From Bolinopsis microptera (Eukaryota; Ctenophora; Tentaculata; Lobata; Bolinopsidae): 64,000 nt of DNA. How positions within the stretch are numbered: position 1 is the first letter of the stretch; every line of letters begins with the position of its first letter. The notes beneath the pieces were generated by a model. It saw only the letters and a program-made list of their open reading frames with translations, did no database searches and had not been told where the DNA came from. The stretch lies in contig NC_087081.1 of the NCBI RefSeq assembly GCF_026151205.1, forward strand, positions 8,179,246 to 8,243,245. Reading direction: 5' to 3'. Below are positions 22,020 to 35,200 of the stretch, piece after piece. A program made the translations under genes and the position numbers.

Positions 22020-22728
22020 ATGGCTTCGGCGTAAGTGTGTACAAATTCCTTATTTCCAGCTGGCCGATGACAATAAATTATTAGAATGTCATACAGATCA
22101 GCTACTACAGGAGGTCCAGCCTTTGACCAACTAACCTCAAAAAGAAACTGTTAATATTTCAAAAGTTAGCGCAAATCCCAAAATCCGCATTTTAGCTCCC
22201 ACGTTAAGCAAAGGGTACAAAATGAAGCAGTCCAGCTATAAATCCTACTAGAGATATAGGATCCAGTTCATTAAGAGCAACACGAGCTAGTTCTCCGTCC
22301 TCCCCTAAGGAGGGGTGCTCACTCCCCCTCCTTATATGGGCATCACGTGGGTCCTCACTACAAGCTTCCTGTAATTAATGTCCGTTATTGACTGATCAGA
22401 AGCGAGCTAGATAAAGTCCGGGAGAAGCGGGTGGAGGTTAAGGAGCTGTCTACTGTAAGGTTTCCCCTCGTATCAAGCCATCAAATATTGGCTGATTTCC
22501 TTATAAGGTTAGAATCTTACAATCTTAGTAATAGATTGTGTTTGCCAAGTGTTAGCTGCAGGTACATTGGGATCGGGAGGAATTCTGATGATTCTGATGT
22601 TTTAAAAGTGGACTGAGGTTATCGATTTGGCCAGATGTAACCTAACAGCTGAGGAGCGGGAAAATGTGACAGTTAAAAGGCTAATGGGCTATTCTTCTTT
22701 AGATTGGGTTCCTTTGTGTGTCATATGA
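22020..22728 (+). CDS. Small 61-residue protein, three exons
   Basis: Exon 1 22020-22030 (ATGGCTTCGGC then GTAAGT), exon 2 22400-22454 (after GACTGATCAG, ends at ACT/GTAAGG), exon 3 22609-22728 (after TTTTAAAAG, ends TGA). Phases agree (2, then 0). The product is charged and helical at the start (SELDKVREKRVEVKELST), continues TEVIDLARCNLTAEERENVT, and ends DWVPLCVI. There are no membrane segments. A second acceptor-like site at 22059 precedes another short open frame (LADDNKLLECHTDQLLQE), which could be an alternative exon. The family is not recognised. Purine-first codon bias in exons 2-3 supports coding on this strand. Confidence 0.55.
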
Positions 22729-22967
22729 GAAGCGTTAAAAGAGCTGCACATGATAAGTCTTGATATAATTGCATATTTTTGATAGCTTAAAGCTTAACTT
22801 TTTAGATGTTTTCCCAAGTGAAATATAAAATGGGTTTATAATCTCTTACACAGTCTATAGGTAGCACATAACGCTTGAGTAATTGACATATTCCTGTTAG
22901 TTCGCACTCTAACAACCTTCAACTTAAACAACCGTCAGCATAATACATACTATGTCAATCTGACATA

Positions 22968-23190
22968 TTATGCACAATCCTTTGATATATCTCGACACGG
23001 GAATAGCTCAAGGGAATGCCGACATTTTTCCAAAGGCTGACGCATGTTACAGCGATGAAAAACGTTTACCTGCAGCCCAAAGAGTTGGATTTACAGCTTT
23101 TCCAAAGGCTGACACATGTTACAGCGATGAAAAACGTTAACCTGAGTAAACCCAAAAGAGCAACCCAAAGAGTTGGATTTACAGGTTCAC
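22968..23190. repeat. Tandem duplication of about 70 bp creating two last exons
   Basis: On the plus strand CAAAGGCTGACRCATGTTAC, AGCGATGAAAAACGTT and CAAAGAGTTGGATTTACAG occur twice. The two copies contain, on the minus strand, two near-identical exon starts with separate acceptors (TTTACTCAG and GGGCTGCAG). Confidence 0.85.
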
Positions 23191-24188
23191 CCGGACCACA
23201 ACTACATTATATGGCTTACTACACACGCCTTGACTTACAGCTACTGGAGCAAGGAGACCTTCAGTGTGATACTGGTAGATGGTGGGAGTACATGAGGTAT
23301 CCTTCCCTTCGGAGTTCTCAGAGTCCTCAGAGTCGGTTACTTCAAGATAGGAGGGTTTCTCGCAGTAGGAACGACGACAGGACTCGGAGAAAACTTTTTG
23401 ATTTTCACGACAAAGGGGCATGGAACTTTCATTGAAAGTTGAAAAAATCAACGGTTATTGAGCAAAGGTTAGAGCAAGCGAAACAATGTATGTGCACTAG
23501 CTCACTAGGTACACGTACTACTCACACCAATAACACGGAAAAGTACACAATTTCAATAAAAGATCTGCTCAAATCCGGTGGAACCAGTTACATTATCTTT
23601 TATTGCAAGTAGTGATGCGTTATAATAGACCAATTACTTCGCACTATCAGATCCTGTTGATTGAATTGCGATCTTACGGGATAAAAATGCAATAAGCAAT
23701 TATGTCATTTCCCCAATTTTGATGGGCGCTATTGATTATTTTGAGTGTCAGATTTTACCATTATCGCCTTCGCTTCGTACGAATACACTCGAGACTTTCA
23801 AGGGTCAAGTCAAGAAATAATGTAAACATCAACCTCTCAGTTTCACGATGAGTGGAAAGAGGTGCAAGATTTACAAATTTGAAAAATGTAAAAATATGAA
23901 TTCGTTGCAAAAAAGATATCAGTCTATGATGATCATTTCAATATTCATTAGACAAGAATAACTTTAAATCTAAGCAGCACGAAAAAACAGCATCAAAAAT
24001 GTTAAATCTACATCCAAAATTTTAGACTAACTTCCAAGATTTTGAACTAACATAAAACATATCTAATATAAATAAAAAAACTGAACTTAAATCAAAAATT
24101 GTAAACTCACTTGAAAACTGAAATCGAACTGGCGCTTTGAGTCGGGAATGAGAACAATAGTTTCCGAAACACCATTCTTGTGATCCAT
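22968..24188 (-). CDS. Small Cys-containing protein with two alternative last exons
   Basis: Exon 1 24188-24111 (ATG; DHKNGVSETIVLIPDSKRQF; ends CAA/GTGAGT), exon 2 23382-23239 (after TTCTCCGAG; SCRRSYCEKPSYLEV, acidic Asp/Glu/Ser stretch, ends LLAPVA at GTAAGT). All are phase 0. Two last exons can follow in phase 0: 23141-23091 (VNVFHRCNMCQPLEKL, TAA) and 23069-22968 (VNVFHRCNMRQPLEK, then 18 more residues, TAA). They arose from a local tandem duplication. Products would be 90 or 107 residues. No known domain is seen. Exon 2 might instead start further upstream at CAATGAAAG, but that breaks phase with exon 1. Confidence 0.55.
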
Positions 24189-24731
24189 CGGGGCCGTCAG
24201 AGACCCGTCACAGGTAGGGGCGTTTAGTTCAGGTGGGATAGGTTACCATGGTTACCATGCAACATTCAGTGGGAGATGATAGAGCCGTAGTACGCTACAA
24301 ACGAAACAATGATCACACAGTGCAGCAGTGAATCAACGAATCAGTAACCCTAACAACGAAAATGACGACCTAGACTCGAAATATTTGGTGAATTGTGTGA
24401 CTTCAGGGAAGCACTACTACGACAGCAAATAAAAATACAGGACTATGAGAGAAAATTAGAGTCAAATCCTGCTGTATTATATATATAACAATATCTCAAA
24501 GTTTGGCGGTGGCTATGACTCCTTCCATGCTGGACACTATATAACCCAGCAACTAGTAACTATAGCAACTAGTAACCATGGCAACTAGTTCCTCTCATTG
24601 CTCCTTCACATAATGAGGTTCAGAGACGGTTTACAGGAGAGCGTCACATCTTTCAACAGCTCAGCCCAAACACGAAATAGTTGCACAGGGGAGTACAATG
24701 TGCCTAAAACAAGTGACACGTCCTTAAGTAT

Positions 24732-24743
24732 CAGAGAGAGAGA

Positions 24744-24776
<33 letters not shown>

Positions 24777-24906
24777 CAGAGGGTATATAATAACTTTATA
24801 ATGTGAAAGATTGAAACATGTAGGATCCAACTCTCTCTCTCCCCCTCTCTATCTCTCTCTCTCTCTCTCTCCCCCTCTCTATCTCTCCCTCTCCCTTTCC
24901 CTCTCT
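24732..24906. repeat. (GA)n and (TC)n microsatellites in inverted orientation
   Basis: About 45 nt of (AG)n at 24732-24777 and an interrupted (TC)n at 24831-24906 are separated by about 53 nt, so the two arms can pair as a long hairpin. Confidence 0.92.
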
Positions 24907-25149
24907 CGACCGAACTCGAAGAGTGATGAATGTCACACTGCGTGATAGGCCCGACAATTACAGCGACTAAAAGCGAACTAATATGTCGTTGTTGTCATCA
25001 ACAGTGTATCTTGCTGTGCTGTCTTCCGAGGCGTTGCAAGTCAGACGTTCCCGGATATATCATGTTTATGAAGGAGCACATGTATCATATTTTCAATTGT
25101 CGCCAGTTCATTAGCTCAAAAGTGACAAAACATTTTGTTTGGATTCCAG

Positions 25150-26729
25150 CAGCGCGGCGGGGAAGAAAGATGCAACTTTTGGCTATGATGTGTTCGGAAT
25201 GAGGAGATGAAAGTGTTCTCGATACAGTAGGCACCAGGCAGCAAAAAGGAGATATGTCAAATACTAGCAGCCCTTTTGATTGACCAACGAAAAGCGTCAA
25301 GATCGACAGCATTGTTTGTCTGAGGGCCACGTTGCCATGGTTTCGCACGACATCAGGGAACTAGCCACGCCAGCCGTTCCATAAGACGTTAATTGCGGAG
25401 ACTTAGTCGAACGTACTGCTTGTAAAGTTGTAATAGCTGCAGCTGTGGAGGCGCAAGGTAAAGCCAAGTGGGATCCAGCTGTAACCAGTCCACATTTTAA
25501 CGTTACGATAGTACGATCGTTAAAACTATAACCCTCTTGATCTCCCACACGGTAACCATGGCGGCGACACACGGTAACAATGGCGACGACACTTGGGGAG
25601 TGTCTCCAAACGTGTCTCTAAACAGGACGTACCACTGGATGTTAGGGCTGGTGTCAGACTGTACGCCAGCCGTAATATCTCACAACATACTCAGCTCAAT
25701 TCAAACAACAACGCGTGTTAAATTAACAGGAATTTTGACGTTCGGAGATCTGGTTGCAATAGGGAGAAGCATATAATACTTAGCGTATAATATTTTCATG
25801 TTATGATAATATTTTCCTACTATGATATAACTATAAGGATATAATACAGACTATGCTGGGAAGGCAGTTTGCGTGAGGTACTGTTAGAGAACCTGTACGT
25901 GCAGAGTAAGCGAGCCGTGGGATATAGTGAGTTCTGCAATCTGCATTCTCTCACACTTTTACAGTTATTGTACGCGCTGTAGGTATATAATTCTCCTTTA
26001 TAATACGAGATATTATAGGAAAATGTCATATCCCAGGTGCCATGAAGACGAGAGAGATATCATCAAAAATCAGCTAATCAGGCTGTCTTGGTAACAATGA
26101 CTACCAAGAATGCAACCTACGTGTAGTAAAGCGGAGAGGCATGGGAGAATGTGTTTTCTCACACTGTTCTGTAAGAGATCTTTCAGATAGCAAAGTGGCA
26201 TAACACCAGGCAAATAATTTAGCAAAAAATGGTGCTACAATGAAGTAGCTACGAGTGTCAAACTGAGATTTGTGAAAATGTACCAGGTGAAAAGAAAAAA
26301 AAACTTATCCTGGAAGCCAAGCCGATAGATTCCGATGTCCTAAAAATAGTGGAAGTTCCGGTCACACCTTTTTCGGAACCTGTCACCACAACATCGGCTA
26401 GTAAAATTAGAGTTTTCTTCAAAGAGCTTCATACTGGTTGTAACAATTTAAACCTCAACACTACTGAGAATACGGGGAACTGGCAGTGAACTAAATCCAC
26501 GACCACCCAATTGTCACGTCGTGTCTGTCACCACGTTAGAGGGAAAGCCCTGAAGTTGACCCACATACCGGTTGGCACACATTTTTGAGCGATTCCACAG
26601 AAAATCGCCACATTTTTTCCAGCTTACGAGCTAGTAACTGACTTTGATTGGCACAACAAACGTTTGAAAATCAAAACTATCGAGGAAAACATAATCTCAC
26701 CAATTCCCACAAAACGAACTGCCCGCTGA
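25150..26729 (+). CDS. Unidentified plus-strand gene, exons incomplete
   Basis: Several short plus-strand frames have splice-like borders and RNY-type codon use. 26037-26090 (HEDERDIIKNQLIRLS), 26246-26436 (ICENVPG, acidic/Lys-rich, IDSDVLKIVEVPVTPFSEPV) and 26623-26729 (YELVTDFDWHNKRLKI, ends TGA) join in phase (2, 1), although the donor at 26436 is weak (GTTGTA). Upstream candidates 25150-25210 (KKDATFGYDVFGMRR), 25337-25531 and 25850-25905 (LCWEGSLREVLLENLYVQ) do not join cleanly. The frame 25337-25531 (DVNCGDLVERTACKVVIAAA) has one in-frame TAA near 25382. It could be one working gene with exons I have misplaced, or a decayed copy. No family is recognised. Confidence 0.4.
25558..25776 (+). 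CDS. Open frame of 72 codons, possible exon
   Basis: ACCATGGCGG gives a good start context. The frame (MAATHGNNGDDTWG..., TRVKLTGILTFGDL) reaches a stop at 25776. It lies amid the plus-strand pieces above, but I could not connect it in phase. The opposite strand is also open here, so coding is unproven. Confidence 0.3.
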   Translation: MAATHGNNGDDTWGVSPNVSLNRTYHWMLGLVSDCTPAVISHNILSSIQTTTRVKLTGILTFGDLVAIGRSI

Positions 26730-28703
26730 ATAATGACACCCTCGAAAGGTGATGGCCTATAAATATTTCTGCTGAGAATACCCATGTATAGTAATGGTAT
26801 TCATCATCCTGTGAAATACTTAGCATACATTACCCGACCTGCAGCCTCTTAATTCCATCATCTGGACTGAGCCGCGACCAAATCATGATAACCATGGTAC
26901 CATGGTAACCATGGTACCATGGTAACCTATGGTTACCATGCAGTTCTCATTATTCTAGTGCCTAGAATCTCAGTCTCCTGACTGATCCAGCCAAAATCTT
27001 ATTACCTCTGTAGCCAAACTGTGCTTTGGTTTTGAAATTGAACTACTACGGAAATGGTTGTTTCCATTATCAACATCAAAATTCTCAACATCAGAATAAT
27101 GGAGTCCGAATTTGAGATCTGATCCGAGTCGAATTAGAAATATGATATAAATTGTCACTTGCTAATTGCGACTTGGTATGGATGAAGTTAGTTGATAGTT
27201 CTGAATGAAAGAACACGCCTAAACTGCATGTCTATTTTCACGATCATTAGCATCTTATTAGACCGTTTGTGACATAACTACCTTAATCTTATGAGAATAT
27301 TATCTGGCAAACAATGGTAACCATGGTAATTGGAACATTGATAGCTAAGATGCTTCGGGTAATAACCAAATGTTTGGATTGCTCGAGATAATAAGAAGTT
27401 GAGCCCTAGGTGCGCAATCACTGAAGCCAATAGACTTCAAAGTACTCCAGAAGAATTAAACTAACTATAACCTCCAAACAATAAGATTCCGTCCCCCAGC
27501 AATGACGACAACAATGATGACAAATAATGACAATCCATGTTAAAATACAGCCTGTAAGTATGGATAATCCAGCCCATTTTGGCCACATATAGACGTTGTT
27601 GAAATAGGGTTCTCCTTTTTAAATAAGGTCTGTTGCACTCCGTACGTTCCAATGTTTGATTGGCCGCACAATTGTTCTAGTCGAATAAAAAAGTAACAGT
27701 TTGCAAGTGTACATCTATAAATACTGGAGCTATTTTAAACATACAACTGAGATATAACTTAATGAAGCATAAAACAATTTTCTCAAACTAACGTCAAAAT
27801 CGCAGACTCAAAAACGCTCAAATTCGAGCATTATCGGCTATTCTCGGCGTATCCACAGCTTCAAAGTTATTGACCATCCATATGCCCATATATATGTAAA
27901 TATATACTAGCAAGAAAACAAACTAATAGTTCGTAATTGCCTGGAAAATCTCCACTCATCCTTTACTAATTGTTATAAACTAATTGTCATGGAAACATGG
28001 CATTCGGAATCATTAACTATATTTTCCAAGTACGCAGAGAGAACACTTTGTTATTTAAATCTAGAATGCAATGTGCTGAATAGATTATAGAATACCTTGC
28101 AAAACTAACGAAGCAACACTCATAGATAATACTATAATATAATTCGGCAGCAACTGAAAGGGGTGTCAACTTTCATCTTCTTTGCAATTAATTATGCGGA
28201 TTCATTATACGGATTCATTATGCGGAGACATCAAATGTGGGAAGCCCAGACAGTCAGGTTATACCCTGGCTAAAATACGGATTACTTCTGCCTGAAAACA
28301 TCGTCACACTAGTCGTTTAGGCATATCTGCATAACTAAAAAGTCCGTAATGTGGAAAATAAATAACCTAATATGCAGTTACTTTAATCGATTTTCGATTA
28401 AACTCAACGTAGAGTTATAATAAGTCAACCAAAGAGTTGATTTCTCAACGTTTTGACTTTTACATTTTCTCTCACGGACGTAGCGTAAGAGAAAATGTAA
28501 AAATGAGCTAAAAAATCTAGCACTTCTAAAGTTCTAACTTTCTAACGAGCTGATAAAGTAATAAGTGGTCGGCCGTCTTCCCACATGTTGAACAGGTATC
28601 TCTAGTTTAACCTCTCTAATTACTCATACTAGATAGACTACTTAGTACTTACAAATATAGAAATATAACTGATCTCTCACCCAATAAAAGTTCCTATGGA
28701 TAA
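26730..28703. other. Gene-poor stretch with palindromic TTACCATGGTAA motifs
   Basis: No exon supported. 26889-26940 is a chain of GGTAACCATGGTACC-type palindromes. 28460-28503 is a hairpin (TTACATTTTCTCT...AGAGAAAATGTAA). Frames here are short and AT-driven. Confidence 0.5.
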
Positions 28704-29024
28704 TCTTACTATATATAAAGCGAGACGATATATATATATATATTTATTTATCCGTGCCATTTTACTGACACCACGGCATCAACTTTAACGCGAATTTCTG
28801 CAAAAACCGTCAAAGATATACAACTGAAACTTTTTTGACTGGGTCAAATGCTTTAATGGCCTCCAAATCGGCATGAAAAAATAAAAAATAGGCCAAGAAA
28901 TAGGAGTTTTAGAGCCCAAAATTTGGTACCACAAGTGGTGTCAAAAACGCGAATTAAATAGGTAATAATTGTTTTAGTCTCTTGAGCCTTGACACCATTT
29001 TAGGGTCAGACGGGTTCCTGCTAG
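28704..29024 (+). mobile_element. Non-autonomous Helitron-like element, family B
   Basis: Starts TCTTACTATATATAAAG after an A and ends GGGTTCCTGCTAG before a T, which fits the Helitron rule (5' TC, 3' CTAG, insertion between A and T). A short (TA)n lies near the 5' end, as in related non-autonomous Helitrons. No coding capacity. The 3' subterminal hairpin is not obvious. Confidence 0.55.
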
Positions 29025-29408
29025 TAAAGGTAAACTGTGCCTTTGAGATTAGAATAACAAATTAATGATTAAAATTCGCTAATTCGCGCAATCAAACTAG
29101 TATGAAAACACTGAATGATAGCCTAGTTCACCACATACTGACATACTGACTACACAGAAGGTCTCTTTCCACAGTCTATCTCTACACCCACTAATTCAAG
29201 ACCAGAGGAACATACTTGTGCCAGGTGTAACCTACCCGTAAATTATTGGTTGCTAGGTTACTAGGGTGGACTGTTTCTAGGTTACCTAGTACACGATGAT
29301 ATCCTGAACCCTGAAGCGATCTGATCTTTAGAACTTAAGAATTTCTTGGATACAAGTACCGTTATTGGTAACTAGTACCGATAGCGGTAAACTCAAAGTC
29401 AGGTTGCC

Positions 29409-29998
29409 ATGGCATCTCACAAAGGTGCTATTCGGCTGAGTAGACTGGGAGTGGACCGTGATCAGCTGAGAGTTTCACCGGTTTTTACAATATATAGTCT
29501 AGGAGGTGATGATATTGTTGTAGCGCAGTTTTAAGGGTGGAGTCTTTTCGATGTTTTTAGTCAAGCCCTTTTCGGTGATGAGATGGTAGAACTTTAAATT
29601 GATTTGTTGTGATTCCTTAGCAATTAGGAACCAGTCAAATTGTTTTTTTTCAATGCAATCGAAATGTGTTATTGAATTAAAATTCCGATTTGAAGCTTCA
29701 GTAAATGATAAAAAGTCGGACTAAAAGTGAACTATTGTCGCTTCAATGTAACACCTCCAGTCTCCACATCATCTCCTGCATCTTTACAGCATCCAGCATA
29801 CTGGTAAAAGTAGAGGTACAAGTGTTTTGTAGCTGTGAACAAGTAACTGTGAAGATAGTCGAGCTTCACCCTGAACAGTCCGGAGTGGCCGGGGTCAGCA
29901 GGACGTTAGCATTTTGTGCCTGTACCCAACAGAGTCAAGATCGAGTGGAATTTTGCTATTTGGCTTTCTACCCTGCCTATGCTGGGAATTTTATGTAG
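29409..29998 (+). CDS. Small 101-residue protein of unknown function, two exons
   Basis: Exon 1 29409-29505 starts at GCCATGGCA (MASHKGAIRLSRLGVDRDQL) and ends at G/GTGATG in phase 1. Exon 2 29790-29998 follows CATCTTTACAG and restores the frame (SSILVKVEVQVFCSCEQVTV, VELHPEQSGVAGVS, ends GNFM, TAG). The second exon is hydrophobic/beta-rich with CxC pairs (FCSC, FCAC). No signal peptide or membrane helix is clear. If the donor is not used, exon 1 ends at a stop after 44 residues. The family is not recognised. Confidence 0.55.
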
Positions 29999-30179
29999 AT
30001 TATGTTTTCTCGTCAGGATCTGGGTAGGACAAGGTAACTTAAGTACTGAATTCAATTAAAATATGTTATTTGGAAGCTTCTGAAACAACGACCTGTCGTA
30101 CCAATTATATGTTCCCAGAGCCTCATCCAAATATATAATATCCCCAAAGATTACTTAATTCATGATGTATATATAAGTT

Positions 30180-30975
30180 GCCTGATATGTGCTCCTGGAA
30201 GCCTTGTTTTGCTCAAGTTATTGTATGGACTGTGCGGAAAAAGAAAGTGCGGAGTTGAAACGAGAAACAATTATCAAAAGCTGTAGTAAGCACTGGCATC
30301 ACTCAATAATTGCTTTATAAAGCATGGGGGCCACAACTATCCACGTGAACATATTGATGTAACAAATAGGCCTTCCCCGCCTTCCCTCAACACCTGGATT
30401 TAGCCAGAACGGCAGTATAGCTGGCACTTGTAGTAGTAGTGCCAGTTATAGCGACCTTACTTCATCTGTGAAGTATAAGTAAACCTGTAAGTTTGGTACT
30501 GTGAAGTATAAGTATGTGTTCCTGGAAGACTATGCTAATGCTCATATTCGTCCATTCAGGCCCTTGTTTGCCGACTTATCCCTAACACCTTTGGTGTGAT
30601 TCAAAGTTATTGTAAGGAAGTAAGGAATATCCAAAAACGTGCAGATAGTCTAAAACGTGAAACAGTTGTTTTCTTTCTTTTTTGAGGAGCACTACCCGGA
30701 AGCATTACTTGGCACTAACGCATTAAAATCTTCAATTACAATAAATCTTTAATTAAAATATCAAAAGAGTGATGCACTGGCATCACTCAAAAATTCATCC
30801 ACTATCCATCAACTATCCACTTGAACAGAAACTCAAATCTCAAAAGTGAACGTATTGATATCACAAATAGGCCTTCGTTCAACACCTGAATATAGTCAGA
30901 ACGACAGTAGAACTGGCACTTGTACTACAGGTGAACTATGAAGTGTCAGTACCTGTGAGGTTGGTACTGCTTCTT
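30180..30975. repeat. Diverged direct duplication of about 450 bp
   Basis: Blocks such as CACTGGCATCACTCAA, ACAAATAGGCCTTC, CAACACCTG and CAGTA(T/G)A(G/A)CTGGCACTTGTA occur in the same order at about 30180-30520 and 30510-30975. Together with 29999-30179 this stretch shows no coding frame. Confidence 0.55.
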
Positions 30976-31693
30976 AACAAGTTTACAAGTCAACACTGTT
31001 CCACATTCCGAACTTAGCCACAACTAATACTATATAGAAGCACTGTCGTCTGTCCACTTAGAAGCCCTTCCCACACAGTGTAGACTGTAACTACTGCTAC
31101 TACCATTCAGTGCTCTATTTGACACACCTTAATAATCATTATCAACTTTGTTTAGACTGACCAAACTGTGGAGGATAATTATGACCTGAGAAGGGCAAAG
31201 TTATCTAATCCAAGAAATTTATTTAGTCATTTTTTAAAGGAATCATCAGGAAATGTACATATTATAACACATCACCTGTGCCACTAGTATAAATGGCAAA
31301 TATCTAACAAAAACCACTGTATGTGATCATTTTGCTCATTAGTCGCCAGTAAAAGAATGCAATAAAATCGTATCGTAAAGAGACTTATTACTAATTGCTA
31401 ATAATTATGTTTATTATGTTTTTACTACTGAAACTATTTCTATTTATAAGTTTTACTTCGTGGCTACGTAAATAACAAATAATTTACTAATTTATAAGAC
31501 CAAAACTGAGAATAGGTTTATGACTGGAATAGATAATGATGAAATGAGGATGTTCTTAAATAGAGGCTCTAAAAGATAAAGATTAAAATCGCAAGGCAGC
31601 AAATCACTCGCTGCTTGAAAGGTACCTGGTATGATAGAGTTAAGACAGAATGCTCTAAAATATCAACCCAGATGGGGACTATTAACTTAATAC

Positions 31694-32216
31694 CTGCGAC
31701 TTTGAGGTTCCCAACCGTGAACTAAGCATGCTGGCCCATGCTGACCTATTCGGTCTCAGAGGAGCTCTTTCAATTGGCATGTACACAGGGAACGGGATGA
31801 TCTTGAAGATAGTGTCCGTTTGGGAGATTTTGTTTTGGTATACTGATTATAACCCAATTTATACCATAGACTTATATTTCTGCAGTGAAAGGAATCTTTA
31901 AATGTTTCTCAATCCTTAATGAGTATAACTTTCTAAAGTATAGCACTATTTAAAGATTTAACATTTGGGACATTGCCTTTCAAATATTATTTTCACGTCC
32001 AACAACAGTATTCATGCACCAGTGCCTATACTTAATTCATTTTGTTCTTACCACTATAATTAAAATGTATCTTTATCAAATTTAAACAACTTTATAAACG
32101 GTACTTACGGTGCATACATCTGCTTTGTGGTCATCAACGTTCTGTGGTCCAGAAGGGTAGGGTGACAACTGATAACACGGAATCAAGAGCAAACCTTCCT
32201 CTTCCTTTCCCGCCAT
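31694..32216 (-). CDS. First two exons of a small minus-strand gene
   Basis: Exon 1 32216-32109 begins at ATGGCGGGAAAGGAAG (MAGKEEEGLLLIPCYQLSPY) and ends exactly at ACC/GTAAGT, 36 codons. Exon 2 31801-31694 enters after ATCTTCAAG and ends TCGCAG/GTATTA, again 36 codons (IIPFPVYMPIERAPLRPNRS, then SAWASMLSSRLGTSKSQ). Both are phase 0. The proline-rich product has no membrane segment. A possible last exon is near 31085-31060 (TCTACACTGTGTGGGAAGG to a TAA), which I regard as weak. Family unknown. Confidence 0.55.
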
Positions 32217-35200
32217 CTGCCTCATTAACTTGCCTGATCTTGCCTGATCTGGTCTGTGTTACCTCTTCTCTACTGCTTGCGGAGGACGGAGCAGCTCTGC
32301 ACTTAGCTAGTATAACAGCCTGCTGATTTGTTGGATTCTTCTTTTTTTTTCCAACTTTCTCAACTCGGAAACTGTTTTTTTAATCAACCAGGGTTTTTGA
32401 TTTCCAGACTAACTGTCTTGTGTGAATAATATTTGCTCGTAGGATTTTCTTAATCACTGGTTTTAAAATAATTCCATGCGATAGTCTACGTCGTTGGGTC
32501 TTTCTTCCATTTGATGAGATGGCTTCTCTTTATCTTACTTTGGGAAATTACCAGTCATATGAACAGTTCAAAATTGTTTGAATAACTTGGCATAAATGTA
32601 AATTAAATGTCGATAAAACTTTCATTTAAAAAGAGTCGTCATCAATCTTCGGCCTACTCAAAAATGTAAAATATGTTTAAACAGGAAACCTAATAAAAGC
32701 AATACCGGCTACTTGTACGATGTAGCTCCGAGGTATTTAATTGTTGATAAAATTTCTGTCTTTTTATGATTTATAGAAAAATGCTTCGTCGATCAAAACG
32801 CTTCACTACTAAGTACCATAAAATATCTATCAGATAATATTACTCGGCTTCGTAGTAAGGGCGACCAGCGATATGTTGAAATTATTACAAAATCAAATGA
32901 CAAAATCGAAGATTAGCAGTTAATTATTGGAATGGGGTTATTTAAGCTCATGCTTGAATTATCAATTATTTTCATGTAGAAATGTTTTGATACCTACTCA
33001 TCAATGAACGATAACATATCAAAATTTTGACTACCGACACTGTTCATACTATTGTACTAACAATGTTCATAGGGTTAATGGTAATTAGGGCGTGGTATTA
33101 TACTCAAATACCAATAACCAAACGGAAATTGCGTAACTTAATGTCGTAACTAATTGTAAATTTCTTGAGCATAACAATAGAAGTTGTTAGGTAAACGGAT
33201 CAACGTTTATTTTTTGTCCATCAGAAGCCTAGTGCGAGTATTTTTAAAACCATCAGTATCTAAACGAAAAGCGCCCATTATAGAAACATTACGGTATAGA
33301 TAGTTTTAACTGTGCCGGGTGCACATCCCTGGAAAGGGATAGTCACGGTAAAAGGGTTTAGCTGTATAGGAAGGCACGGTATAAACTATAAAACTATAAA
33401 GAGTTTTTACAGTAGTCGATGACAGCTCCTCCTTCCGGTAATCATAGTATATTTCTCAGGAGATCAATCTCCAGCAAGTTATTTTGTCCTGCTAATCTTT
33501 TCTGTAATGACTGTTAATTCTTGGAGAGCTTATTAAGTGATCAAGATCCTGGTAGAAGCTGTACTATGCCATGATATGAAGTGAGGACAGTTACATCTCA
33601 GCGAATAGATTCAAAACTAATGATAAGTACTTAAGCTCCAATTAAAAAGTCTTGAAAGTGTTTATAATTTAATAAACGAGACTAGTGCAGGTGTTCGTGA
33701 GAAAAGTAACAATGGCACATCTAACCTAAACTATGACATTATACATATTATGTCATATGCTTAGATGTTACAGAAAAGAGTGGTCATATTTTTGTGAAAA
33801 AGTAAAGAATGGTCAGATAATAAGTGATATAATCGCATTCAGCTGCTTCACATGTATATGTGACGGAGGTATGAGAGCATGGAAGTAACAAGAGATACAA
33901 AAGAAGGTCTGTAAAAGATAACAAAAGGGAGATTATACCCAGCATGGATGATCAGGACACTGATATAAATCAAAACCTGAATGTTGTGAATATTATAAGT
34001 GGCAGATATGTAGTAAATATAAAGGTTTAGAGTAATGGCTAAGTTCATTGAGTAGATAATGAGTGATCAATGAACCACCATGCCTAACGTAATGAAAAGC
34101 AATCAATGATGGCGGCGAGCAGCTCATTTGGACTCATGACTAACATGACTTTGGTATTTGGTTCATTTGTGCTCTCTGAACAAGCATAACGTGGTAAATG
34201 AGAATATAATGATCATAATATAGACAATGTCATTATACCATTGTATGCACATTTATCAATGTAATGGGTCATCAAAAACAGACCACCTACAAATTCTTAT
34301 CAATTATGATAAGTCTAGGTCCTGATCTCTCTCATGAGCATTAGTCTGGTTCACAAAATATTTTTGCCAAAAACGTCGTGTTTTTGGCAATTGACACACC
34401 AATTAACAAAACAATCGTTTGGACTAAATACTCGTATTATAGACTTCAGCAAGCTTTTCTGCAGAAACCATTAAAATGTGAAGTCTTGATTAACTGTTGC
34501 AAGCCAATAAAGCATCTTTAAACCGTAGGGCTATGTACATTGCTACAATCCTGTTGAAGAAGGACAATAGGCAGTAGGCACCTTACGTAATGGTATATAC
34601 TATATAATACCGTGTATTGTGATTACTGGTAACGAGCACATCCTTGTTGCACCACTGGTTTTAGTATGAACTATGAACTCTACAATTTCCTACAATATCC
34701 ATGATCAGGGGCATCCGAGCATAAGCAGTTATAGTATTTGATAGTTTAATGGTAACCTCATCTTCCCAAAGTCTGAGTTATGCATTTTTCTATTTTACAA
34801 TGAAGTTTAGCACCTAGACTACATACCTTGTGTTTCCTACTACAGAAAAGAATGGATAATTTGAGGTACATAGCTTGTATGGGGAGATTATCTATAATGA
34901 GTGAATCATACAGTTGCACTATTGTTACACGAACCTTAGCTACAATGTCCTGCTACTTTTCTGCAGAAACCATTAAAAATGTCTCGATTAATTGTTGGCA
35001 AGAGAATATTCGATTTCTTTTAACCAAAGAAATTGTTGTGAAGCTGACGATCAAGGTTATTTTATTTCGATCAAGTCATGTAAGGCATCTAGTATAGTTT
35101 ATGTAGACTATAGCACAGTGTAACAGACTGCTACTAGCATTTTCTGCACTTCTCAAACCACAGCTGAATACCCATGTTATCAAGTACACTACTCCTTATT

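Noticed and set aside
25297-25572. 91-codon minus-strand frame
   Set aside because: Codon pattern favours the plus strand here; no splice or start evidence on the minus strand.
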